Source of the DNA: Flavobacterium luteolum | GTDB taxonomy: Bacteria > Bacteroidota > Bacteroidia > Flavobacteriales > Flavobacteriaceae | Reading direction: 5' to 3' | Assembly: GCF_027111275.1 (NCBI RefSeq) | Contig: NZ_CP114286.1 | Span: 2,852,001 to 2,916,000, forward strand | Length of the DNA: 64,000 nt | Shown: piece after piece, positions 36,440-43,614 of the stretch | Numbering within the stretch: the first letter of the stretch is position 1 | Layout: every line of letters begins with the position of its first letter | Position numbers and translations under genes: made by a program | The notes under the pieces: model-generated | The model's database searches: none | Told to the model about the DNA's origin: nothing | What the model saw: only the letters and a program-made list of their open reading frames with translations

Positions 36440-37436
36440 CGTCACTTTGTTCGTCTAACGGCTTAAATTCCCAAGCATCGTCAAAGTAAGTAGAGCCAAT
36501 TCGTCCTAACATATAGAATCCGCGATTATTGATGGCAAAACCAACTGCATCGGTTCTTGTAGCTCCTTCCATTGGAGTTCTTTCTGTCCATAAGTCGGTT
36601 GTTGGGTTGTATTCCCAAACTGTTTTTACGTTTTCGCCTCCTACAACATACCCTAAACCATTCATAGAAAAGCTTGATGCATTAGAACGTACAATAGCAT
36701 AATCATCGTTGTAGCTGTAATCGTCGTCTGTATCTTTATCGATATCTCTTTTTCTTGTCCAAACATCTGTTGCTGGATCAAATTCCCAGAAATCTTCCTG
36801 ATATACGCCATTGTTTACACCAGTCACCAAGTACGCTTTGTCTGCAATTGTAAAAACAGTCGCGTTACGTCTTTTATTTCCGCTGAAACCATTTACTAGA
36901 GTCCAAGTATTTGCTTGGTCATCATACTGATAAAAATCTTTCAAATAATTTCCGTCATAACCTGTTCCAAAATAGGCTTTACCACCAACCTGAAAACCTA
37001 CTGCGGCATAACGCGCTGTTCCAGCAAAATCTGTTTTTTGTGTCCAGCTATTTGCAGACGGGTCATATTGATAAAAATCTTTCAGTTTGTTTGTTCCGTC
37101 ATAACCAAGACCTACATAACCTTTGTCGTTTAATGCAAAACTGGAAGCAGAACTTCTTCCAACACCGCCAAAATCAGCTTTCTGTTCCCAATAATCTCCA
37201 GTTGAATTGTAAACCCACAAATCTTTCAAATAAACATCGCCTGTATATCCGCCTACTACATAAGCATAATCTCCGATAACAAAACTTGTGGCACTAGATC
37301 TTGCAGGGCCATCAAAGGCTGATTTTTTAATCCAGTTTCCTACCAAATCATCGTCATCATTATCATTGCTGCAGCTTATAAAAAAGAGGCTCGAAAAAAG
37401 CGCTGTGAATAAAATTCCTTTTTTTAGATTAATCAT
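36429..37436 (-). CDS. Kelch-repeat lipoprotein
   Basis: A 335-residue lipoprotein: signal peptide to lipobox FFISC, an acidic DNDDDD linker, then a Kelch beta-propeller with about six blades. Each blade repeats the motif family 'YVVGGYTGD...DLWVYNSTGDYW' and 'YFGTGYDGNYLKDFYQYDDQANTW', with paired glycines before a tryptophan. Kelch propellers bind proteins or sugars; there is no catalytic oxidase domain visible, so it is not a galactose oxidase. It sits between the barrel protein and the DUF4907 gene and may act as the ligand-binding partner of the envelope cluster. Confidence 0.9.
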   Translation of the reverse strand: MINLKKGILFTALFSSLFFISCSNDNDDDDLVGNWIKKSAFDGPARSSATSFVIGDYAYVVGGYTGDVYLKDLWVYNSTGDYWEQKADFGGVGRSSASSFALNDKGYVGLGYDGTNKLKDFYQYDPSANSWTQKTDFAGTARYAAVGFQVGGKAYFGTGYDGNYLKDFYQYDDQANTWTLVNGFSGNKRRNATVFTIADKAYLVTGVNNGVYQEDFWEFDPATDVWTRKRDIDKDTDDDYSYNDDYAIVRSNASSFSMNGLGYVVGGENVKTVWEYNPTTDLWTERTPMEGATRTDAVGFAINNRGFYMLGRIGSTYFDDAWEFKPLDEQSDDDN

Positions 37437-37450
37437 AGTGTATTTAAAAT

Positions 37451-38293
37451 TTATTGTTTGTATTTGATCCCTATTCCTAAAACGTAACCATTTCCGGTAT
37501 TGTAGTCGTATATTTTATGGTCACTGTTGTCTAGTAAATTGTATTTTTTATTGAAATCGTAACCTGCTTTAAAATTTAAAAACCAATTGCCTGCAACATT
37601 TCTTTCATATTCCAATGCCGAAGTCATTTGCGATAAAGTGGCTTTTTTTGCCTTATTATCTGCATCGGCAGTTTCGTCCAAATGATAAAAGTTTCCATTA
37701 AAACTATTTGTCAGACTAAATTTGTTTCGATCATTATTTGAATAAGAAATTTTCGAATCTGGAAATCCGATTCTAAAATCGATTTTCTCATTCATTTTAT
37801 AATCAAAAGCAACAATCGGTGTAATTTTCGGAGCTCCGAAAATAGAGGTACGTCCCGCTCCAATTATTACATTTACTTTTGAACTTAGCCGCTGGCTTAT
37901 TTCTAAATTTCCTAAAACAGTAATAACAGAAAAATCTAGTTTGCTCTGAAAATTCGCTGTTGGAATTATAGAAAGCCTCCATTTTGTTTTTTCTACTATT
38001 TCAGATGAATACTCAAATTTGTTTTGAACTTGGTTGAATTTATCCTCATCTGCATAAAAGTTATAGGGATTTAATTCGTAATTCACCTTCAAATTAGAAT
38101 ATTCTAGCGTGTTTGCTATTTTGCTTTTTGCGTCTAATTTTTTCTGATAAAAAATAGCAATGTTTGTTTCATTAAAATTTATCTTTTCTGTCGGCTCGGT
38201 TTTAAAATTTATAGCAGCGCTAAAATTCTCCTGAGCTTTTAAACCTAAAAATGAAATCAAAAAAAGAGAACAAACCAAAAACCTTACTTTCAT
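37451..38293 (-). CDS. outer-membrane beta-barrel protein (DUF6268-like)
   Basis: A 280-residue protein with a signal peptide ending GLKAQ, followed by alternating polar and aromatic strands and ending GNGYVLGIGIKYKQ, as expected of an outer-membrane barrel of about eight or more strands. The text resembles DUF6268 proteins, but I am less sure of the family than of the barrel. It is the first gene of the cluster and lies behind a promoter-like element. The Kelch gene starts 14 bases after its stop. Confidence 0.75.
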   Translation of the reverse strand: MKVRFLVCSLFLISFLGLKAQENFSAAINFKTEPTEKINFNETNIAIFYQKKLDAKSKIANTLEYSNLKVNYELNPYNFYADEDKFNQVQNKFEYSSEIVEKTKWRLSIIPTANFQSKLDFSVITVLGNLEISQRLSSKVNVIIGAGRTSIFGAPKITPIVAFDYKMNEKIDFRIGFPDSKISYSNNDRNKFSLTNSFNGNFYHLDETADADNKAKKATLSQMTSALEYERNVAGNWFLNFKAGYDFNKKYNLLDNSDHKIYDYNTGNGYVLGIGIKYKQ

Positions 38294-38310
38294 TATTTAT
38301 TTTATTGGCT

Positions 38311-38318
38311 CAAAATTA
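38311..38318 (-). promoter_or_regulatory. promoter of the Kelch/kinase/dioxygenase cluster, -7 element
   Basis: TAATTTTG on the minus strand fits TAnnTTTG, with the first start codon 17 bases downstream. No clear upstream element was found. Confidence 0.5.
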
Positions 38319-38501
38319 GACGGATGACGCTCTTAAAAAAAAGAAGATATATATATGACGTGTTTTGATAGACAAAATCACTTTTTTTAAGGTCGAATTA
38401 AAATTTTAGAATAGAATTTAGATTATAGATTGTTTTGTACAGTTTGTAGCTTAAAAAAGCGCGGTAGTATATGTTATAGTGTGTTGCCAAGGAGCACAAT
38501 T

Positions 38502-38509
38502 TATATTTG
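38502..38509 (+). promoter_or_regulatory. DUF4270 gene promoter, -7 element
   Basis: TATATTTG fits TAnnTTTG and lies 15 bases before the ATG at 38525. The 231-base divergent spacer holds little else. Confidence 0.6.
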
Positions 38510-38524
38510 CCCAAAAATTAAATT

Positions 38525-39850
38525 ATGCGCAAGTTTATATTGATGCTGCTTTTTGTACTAACCTTATTTTCATGTGGTACAGATACAGATACTGGAGAAT
38601 TTACTGTTGGGTCTGATTATTTGGCTTTGAGTAATAAAGTGATTTTGATTGATACGATGACAGTCAATATGTCAACGATTAATTTTGATTCATTAGCAAC
38701 TTCTAGCCGAGGTAGAATCCTGATAGGGAATTATGATGATCCCATTTTCGGAAAAGTAAAATCGGATAGCTATTTTCAGGTTTCTACTGATATTTATGCA
38801 TTAAACAGTATTGGATCAGATACAGAATCTACAAATTATGTTTTTGATTCTATTTCTATGATTCTTAAGTATGATAGGTACTTTTATGGAGATACGACAA
38901 AAGTTCAGACGTTTAATATTCACAGATTAACTCAAAAAGTTAAGCCAAATAAAGAGGATAATAATTTCTATAATAATTCGACACTGACTTATAGCTCGGA
39001 AAGTTTGGGTACAATCTCATTTAGACCAAGACCAAAGGAAAAAGATTCTATCAATATTCAAATGAGTAAAGAATTTGGAGAAGCTCTTTTTCAAAAAATA
39101 AAGAAAAGAGAAGTTACAGATTTTGGCAGTTTTACAGAATATCTCAAAGGATTTGTATTGGTTCCAGAAAATTCAAGTTCTTCCAATGTTATCGGATTTA
39201 GTGTTTCGAATAGTAAGGTTCGGTTGTATTATTCGAAGTATCAGACAGATAGTGAAACTCCATATATAATCGATTTTTCGATTTTAGACACTTCTAAACA
39301 GTTTAATTCTATTTCGCTCGACAAAACAGGAACGATCCTGCAAAATCTCCCCGTATCTACTGGTACATTATCAAGTACACTAGTCAGCAACCAAGGATTT
39401 ATACAATCTGGAACAGGTGTTGCTTGTCGGGTCGATTTTCCAAATATAAAGCAGTTTAAGAATATTTCGGCAAACGGCGCTATTGTCGATGCAGAATTAA
39501 TTCTTAAACCAGTTAATAATACTTATTCAGAAAAATATCCTTTAGCTGATTCGCTAACTGTTTATGTGGGAGATAATTTAAATAGAATAAGCGGAACTCT
39601 TGTCAATGCTGCTGGCGCTTCGGTTTATGGAAGGCTGAGTAAAAGCAGCGATGAATTTAACGAAAATGTAGCATATTCAATTTCGGTCGGAGCTTTTCTT
39701 CAAAAGGAAATGCTAAAACAATCTGATTCAAGATCATCGCTTATTTTGACACTGCCTGGAATTGCACAATCTGTAAACAGAATCGTTCTGGGTGATCAAA
39801 AACATTTCAACAATAAAATTCAGCTGAAAATTTATTACATCTCTTATTAA
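38525..39850 (+). CDS. DUF4270 family lipoprotein
   Basis: A 441-residue lipoprotein with lipobox LTLFSC. The mature region begins with the family's pattern of strands (FTVGSDYLALSNKVILIDTMTV, then SSRGRILIGNYDDPIFGKVK) and includes a central SPATS-like stretch of polar strands. DUF4270 proteins are common in Bacteroidota and of unknown function; some are encoded with carbohydrate-uptake or barrel genes. Its stop codon is immediately followed by the ATG of an outer-membrane barrel gene, so the two are co-translated. Confidence 0.85.
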   Translation: MRKFILMLLFVLTLFSCGTDTDTGEFTVGSDYLALSNKVILIDTMTVNMSTINFDSLATSSRGRILIGNYDDPIFGKVKSDSYFQVSTDIYALNSIGSDTESTNYVFDSISMILKYDRYFYGDTTKVQTFNIHRLTQKVKPNKEDNNFYNNSTLTYSSESLGTISFRPRPKEKDSINIQMSKEFGEALFQKIKKREVTDFGSFTEYLKGFVLVPENSSSSNVIGFSVSNSKVRLYYSKYQTDSETPYIIDFSILDTSKQFNSISLDKTGTILQNLPVSTGTLSSTLVSNQGFIQSGTGVACRVDFPNIKQFKNISANGAIVDAELILKPVNNTYSEKYPLADSLTVYVGDNLNRISGTLVNAAGASVYGRLSKSSDEFNENVAYSISVGAFLQKEMLKQSDSRSSLILTLPGIAQSVNRIVLGDQKHFNNKIQLKIYYISY

Positions 39851-41086
39851 ATGAAAAATAAAATTGTTTTATGGAGCTGCTTCCTTTTAATGTCGCTGAC
39901 TTCGTTTTCTCAAAGTATTTCAAGTTCTCCATATTCGCTTTATGGATTAGGAAGTCTGTATGATTCAGATTTTGGCTATCTGCCTTCAATTGGTGGTTCT
40001 GGAATTGCTTTGCCTTCAGATACTTTTATCAATAATTTAAATCCAGCTTCTTTAGGATTTATGTATCAAAATCATTTTCTTTTTGATCTTGGAGGAAAAG
40101 CGATTGCGACAACATATCAAGGCAGTAATCGTACAGAAAAGCGAAATAATTTTCAGTTTTCTCATTTGGCTTTTGCTTTTCCAGTCACAAAAAACTCTGG
40201 CTTTAGTTTGGCGCTTCGCCCATATTCAAGTTCGGTATTTAAAATCTCAAATTTAAAACTTCCAATTGCCGATAGTCAGGAATATTATTACGTTACGGCA
40301 CAAGGATCTGGAGGTTTAAACAATCTAGATTTTTCATACGGATATCGATTTGGAAAAAAATTAACAGTAGGGGCAACTGGAACGGTACTTTTTGGGAACA
40401 CCGTTGATGATCGAGCCTTTTTGATTTCAAATGCTATTACTACCGTCCATAAGCAAACAGATTATAGAGGCGTTCGTGCAACATTAGGGGCTCAGTTTAA
40501 AATAGATTCTACATTTACAATTGGAACAACATTTAAAGTCCCTACAAGAATAAATGCTTCTAAAGTACAATCTGTAACAAGTATTGCAGATGAAGTAGAA
40601 TCTTCTATTGAAACTGATAAAGCTTCAGATACAGACGATTATTATATGCCGCTAGAAATTGGTTTTGGAGCAAGTAAACGATTTAAAAATAATTTGAGTG
40701 TAACTTTAGATTATGAAAAAAGCTTCTGGAGTAATACAAACCAATCCGATCTTTATGGTGAATTTGTAAATCAAGATCGTTTTGCATTAGGAGTTACCTA
40801 TAGCACTAAAAAGAATGTTAGGAAATATTGGGATAGGGTAGGTTATGCTGCAGGTATAAACTTTGATAATGGCTATCTGGAAATTGACAAACAGCATGTC
40901 AATAGCGCATCTATTTCTGTTGGACTAAATCTTCCAATCGAAAATACATTTTCATCACTTAATATTTCTTATTCTTACGGACAGAAAGGCAGAATTGCAA
41001 ATGATCTAATAAAAGAAAACTACCACAAAATATCACTTAATCTATCGTTGGACGGAATTTGGTTCGTCAAGCGAAAGTTTGAATAA
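39851..41086 (+). CDS. outer-membrane beta-barrel protein, partner of DUF4270 lipoprotein
   Basis: A 411-residue protein with signal peptide ending LTSFSQ and a mature start SISSSPYSLYGLGSLYD, a conserved opening of a flavobacterial barrel family. The rest alternates aromatic-rich strands and ends with SLNLSLDGIWFVKRKFE. I recognise it as a generic outer-membrane barrel, similar in outline to OmpP1/FadL proteins; the substrate is unknown. It starts at the base after the DUF4270 stop and ends four bases before murI on the other strand, so no terminator can fit between. Confidence 0.8.
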   Translation: MKNKIVLWSCFLLMSLTSFSQSISSSPYSLYGLGSLYDSDFGYLPSIGGSGIALPSDTFINNLNPASLGFMYQNHFLFDLGGKAIATTYQGSNRTEKRNNFQFSHLAFAFPVTKNSGFSLALRPYSSSVFKISNLKLPIADSQEYYYVTAQGSGGLNNLDFSYGYRFGKKLTVGATGTVLFGNTVDDRAFLISNAITTVHKQTDYRGVRATLGAQFKIDSTFTIGTTFKVPTRINASKVQSVTSIADEVESSIETDKASDTDDYYMPLEIGFGASKRFKNNLSVTLDYEKSFWSNTNQSDLYGEFVNQDRFALGVTYSTKKNVRKYWDRVGYAAGINFDNGYLEIDKQHVNSASISVGLNLPIENTFSSLNISYSYGQKGRIANDLIKENYHKISLNLSLDGIWFVKRKFE

Positions 41087-41090
41087 TACT

Positions 41091-41867
41091 TTAAAAGTCT
41101 TTTTTGATTACCGGATATTTATACTCTAAAATTGACTCTAAAACTTTTGGGTCAGAATTGACATAAAATACTGGGTCAATATCTGTACTTTCAGAAAAGC
41201 CAACTTTGTCTTTAAGTAGATTTTTTGTTTGGCGTGCAACAGCTTCTCCTGAGTCTATTATTTTAATATGATCTGGGAGAATTTTTTTTATCTGAGGAAT
41301 TAGATAAGGGTAGTGGCTGCATCCTAATACCAAGTAGTCAATATTAGCTTCAATCATCGGCTGAAGATATGACTCTAACAATTGGGTCATTTCTGGTGAG
41401 TGCAAATTGCCATCTTCAATCAGCTGTACAAGTCCGTGACCAACTTGCTCTATGATTTTGGTGTTATGAAACATCTCGGCAGTTTTATTAAATAACTCAC
41501 TGTTTAGTGTTCCTTTTGTAGCCAGAATTCCAATAACCTGAGTTTGGGAATTGTTTGCGGCAGGTTTAATGGCAGGTTCAATTCCAACAAATGGAATATC
41601 ATAATCTGCACGTAGTTCTACTATAGCATTTGTGGTTGCAGTATTGCAGGCAACAACAATTAGTTTGCATTTATTCTCTAGTAAAAACTCTACATTTTTT
41701 TTGCTTAATGCAACAATTTCATCTTTGCTTCTTTGACCATATGGTGCATTTTTACTGTCGGCCAGATAAATGGTTTTTTCATTTGGAAGAAGGTCATGGA
41801 TGGCGCTCCAAATGGAAGTTCCGCCAATACCAGAATCAAAAACGCCTATAGGATTATTGTTTGTCAT
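41091..41867 (-). CDS. murI: glutamate racemase
   Basis: Produces D-glutamate for peptidoglycan from L-glutamate without a cofactor. The 258-residue protein has the two catalytic cysteines, C74 in VVACNTATTNA and C183 in VLGCSHYPYL, and the N-terminal acidic residue D11 in GVFDSGIGG. The start is firm: NNNPIGVFDSGIGG is the usual family beginning. A TAAATTTG element lies only four bases upstream of the ATG, so the message may be leaderless. It follows the ompH genes on the same strand but behind a terminator. Confidence 0.96.
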   Translation of the reverse strand: MTNNNPIGVFDSGIGGTSIWSAIHDLLPNEKTIYLADSKNAPYGQRSKDEIVALSKKNVEFLLENKCKLIVVACNTATTNAIVELRADYDIPFVGIEPAIKPAANNSQTQVIGILATKGTLNSELFNKTAEMFHNTKIIEQVGHGLVQLIEDGNLHSPEMTQLLESYLQPMIEANIDYLVLGCSHYPYLIPQIKKILPDHIKIIDSGEAVARQTKNLLKDKVGFSESTDIDPVFYVNSDPKVLESILEYKYPVIKKDF

Positions 41868-41871
41868 AAAG

Positions 41872-41879
41872 CAAATTTA
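41872..41879 (-). promoter_or_regulatory. murI promoter, -7 element
   Basis: TAAATTTG on the minus strand fits TAnnTTTG, with its last base four positions before the murI ATG, so transcription would begin at or near the start codon. Confidence 0.55.
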
Positions 41880-41958
41880 CTGTTTTTTAATAAAAATTCG
41901 ATATTCTAAGTTAAGTGAAATCTTGAAATAATACCAAAGATTAGCTTTAATTTTTTGT

Positions 41959-41996
41959 AAAAAAAAACTGCTCAAATTATATAAATTGAGCAGTTT
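41959..41996 (-). terminator. intrinsic terminator of the uppS-bamA-ompH operon
   Basis: On the minus strand AAACTGCTCAA pairs with TTGAGCAGTTT around a ten-base AT-rich loop and is followed by a run of T residues, 21 bases after the last ompH stop. Confidence 0.88.
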
Positions 41997-42016
41997 AAAT
42001 TATGAGATTTAATTTC

Positions 42017-42520
42017 TTAGAATCCTAAATCTTTTTTAACATCAGCAGTGATGTTTGGACCATCAGCTAATAATAAAGTAGAACCGTCTAAAACGTATTG
42101 GAAACCTTTAGCTTTTCCAACTTTTTGGATAGAAGCTCTAACTTTTTCCATTAATGGTTTTACGATATCTGTTTCTTTTTGTTGTAATTCTTTTTGAGCA
42201 TTGTCTCTGTAATCAACAATTCTCTTTTGCATATCTTGAACTTCTTTAGAACGCTCACCGTTTACAGCATCTGTTACAGTTGCAGCTTCAGCCTCGTACT
42301 TTTTAATTTTTACTTGATATTCGTCAACCATTTTTTTGTATTCAGCATCATATGTACCACTTAATTTTTGCAGTTGATTTTGAGCATCTAGCATAGCAGG
42401 CATTTTAGACATGATCTCGCTTACATCAACATGAGCTACCTTCGCTTGCGCGTTCATTGTGTTACTTGCTCCTAAAATAAGAATTGCAGCAATTAGTAAA
42501 GTTTTGATTTGTTTCATCAT
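42017..42520 (-). CDS. OmpH/Skp family periplasmic chaperone, short
   Basis: A 167-residue Skp-like chaperone with a signal peptide ending NTMNAQ and a long helical hairpin between about residues 40 and 125, rich in K, E and Q, of the trimeric Skp 'tentacle' type. Skp binds unfolded outer-membrane proteins in the periplasm and passes them to BamA. The gene is last in the uppS-bamA operon and 14 bases after a longer homologue, a common arrangement in Bacteroidota. Confidence 0.92.
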   Translation of the reverse strand: MMKQIKTLLIAAILILGASNTMNAQAKVAHVDVSEIMSKMPAMLDAQNQLQKLSGTYDAEYKKMVDEYQVKIKKYEAEAATVTDAVNGERSKEVQDMQKRIVDYRDNAQKELQQKETDIVKPLMEKVRASIQKVGKAKGFQYVLDGSTLLLADGPNITADVKKDLGF

Positions 42521-42534
42521 TTTTAAAATATTAA

Positions 42535-43572
42535 TTAATTATTGGTCGTATTTGTTTTTTGTGTTTCGGCTTCTTTTGCTTTTTTAGCCGCTTCTCTTTC
42601 TTCTAAAATTTTCTTTCTTCTTTCTTCCAATTCTTTTTTACGCTGTTCGTAAAGTAATTGTCTTTCCTCTGCTTTCGTCATTGCCGGCTGCTCAGTAGCT
42701 GGAGTTTCTCCAGTTGATGTTGGCGCTGCAGTTTTAGCAGTCGAGCTTGTTTTAGCCGCATCCGTTGCAGCAGCAGGAGCTACTGTTGCTGGTGAGGCTG
42801 TTCCAGAAACCGTGCCATTTTTTTTAGCGTCTCTTTCTTCTTGTAGAGCTTTTCTTCTGTCTTCGTATTCTTTCCTCTTAGCATCTTGCTCTAGCTTTCG
42901 GTCTTGGATCAGTTTTTCTCTAGCAGCTCTTTTTTCATCTAGTGCTTTTTGGCGATCGGCCATTGCTGGATTTTCGTCAATTGCGTTCTCAATGTTTTCT
43001 TTAGCTTCCTGTTCTTTCAGTTGTTTTTTACTTAACTGCTCACGTTTTTCAGTACGGTTTAAAATTCTTAAAACCTGATCGCTGATATCAAATCTTTTAT
43101 TGCTGAAAAGCATGGTAAGATCTGATGATTTATCAAAAACAAAATCATAATTTTTTGCTTCTGCGATATCTTGCACAGCTGTAAAAACCTGGTCTTGTAT
43201 AGGTTTTGCCAAAGCTGCTTTCTGTCTCATTAGATTTCCATCAGAACCAAATTGTTTCTGCTGATAATCCATCATTTCTTGTTCAAGAAACTTAATTTCT
43301 GTTTCTCTTTCTTCTATTAATTCCTTTGTAAGTAAAGCTTTTTCTGTTTTTAAGCTTTCTTTTAAATTATTTATATTTAATTTTTTGGCCTCAACTTCTT
43401 GTTTCCACTTTTGAGCTTTTTGCTCTAATTGTGATTTAGCTTCTTTATAGTCGGAAACATTTTCTAAAATATATTCCATGTCGATGTAGCCAATTCGAGT
43501 AGTCTTACCTTGCGCCTGACTTGTATTTGCTACAATCAAGGCTAAAAATATAAATAAAAATTGTTTTCTCAT
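42535..43572 (-). CDS. OmpH/Skp family chaperone, long form with charged tail
   Basis: A 345-residue protein with a signal peptide ending TSQAQG. The first 180 residues are a Skp domain (IGYIDMEYILENVSDYKEAK and DFVFDKSSDLTMLFSNKRFDI). The remaining half is a charged region: coiled-coil K/E/R repeats, an A/T/P-rich stretch around 255-300 and a final K/E-rich helix. Skp proteins are normally about 160 residues, so this one has roughly doubled length by adding the tail. It lies 42 bases after bamA and 14 before the short homologue. Confidence 0.9.
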   Translation of the reverse strand: MRKQFLFIFLALIVANTSQAQGKTTRIGYIDMEYILENVSDYKEAKSQLEQKAQKWKQEVEAKKLNINNLKESLKTEKALLTKELIEERETEIKFLEQEMMDYQQKQFGSDGNLMRQKAALAKPIQDQVFTAVQDIAEAKNYDFVFDKSSDLTMLFSNKRFDISDQVLRILNRTEKREQLSKKQLKEQEAKENIENAIDENPAMADRQKALDEKRAAREKLIQDRKLEQDAKRKEYEDRRKALQEERDAKKNGTVSGTASPATVAPAAATDAAKTSSTAKTAAPTSTGETPATEQPAMTKAEERQLLYEQRKKELEERRKKILEEREAAKKAKEAETQKTNTTNN

Positions 43573-43614
43573 AACATAACTTTATTTGATGATTTTTAAC
43601 CAAACGTTATTTCA

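Noticed and set aside
36911-37279. A 122-codon plus-strand frame opposite the Kelch gene.
   Set aside because: Antisense to repeat blades; repeated coding sequence keeps the opposite strand open without meaning.
36429-37436. Galactose oxidase based on Kelch repeats.
   Set aside because: Only the propeller is present; the copper ligands and the C-terminal catalytic domain of galactose oxidase are not visible.
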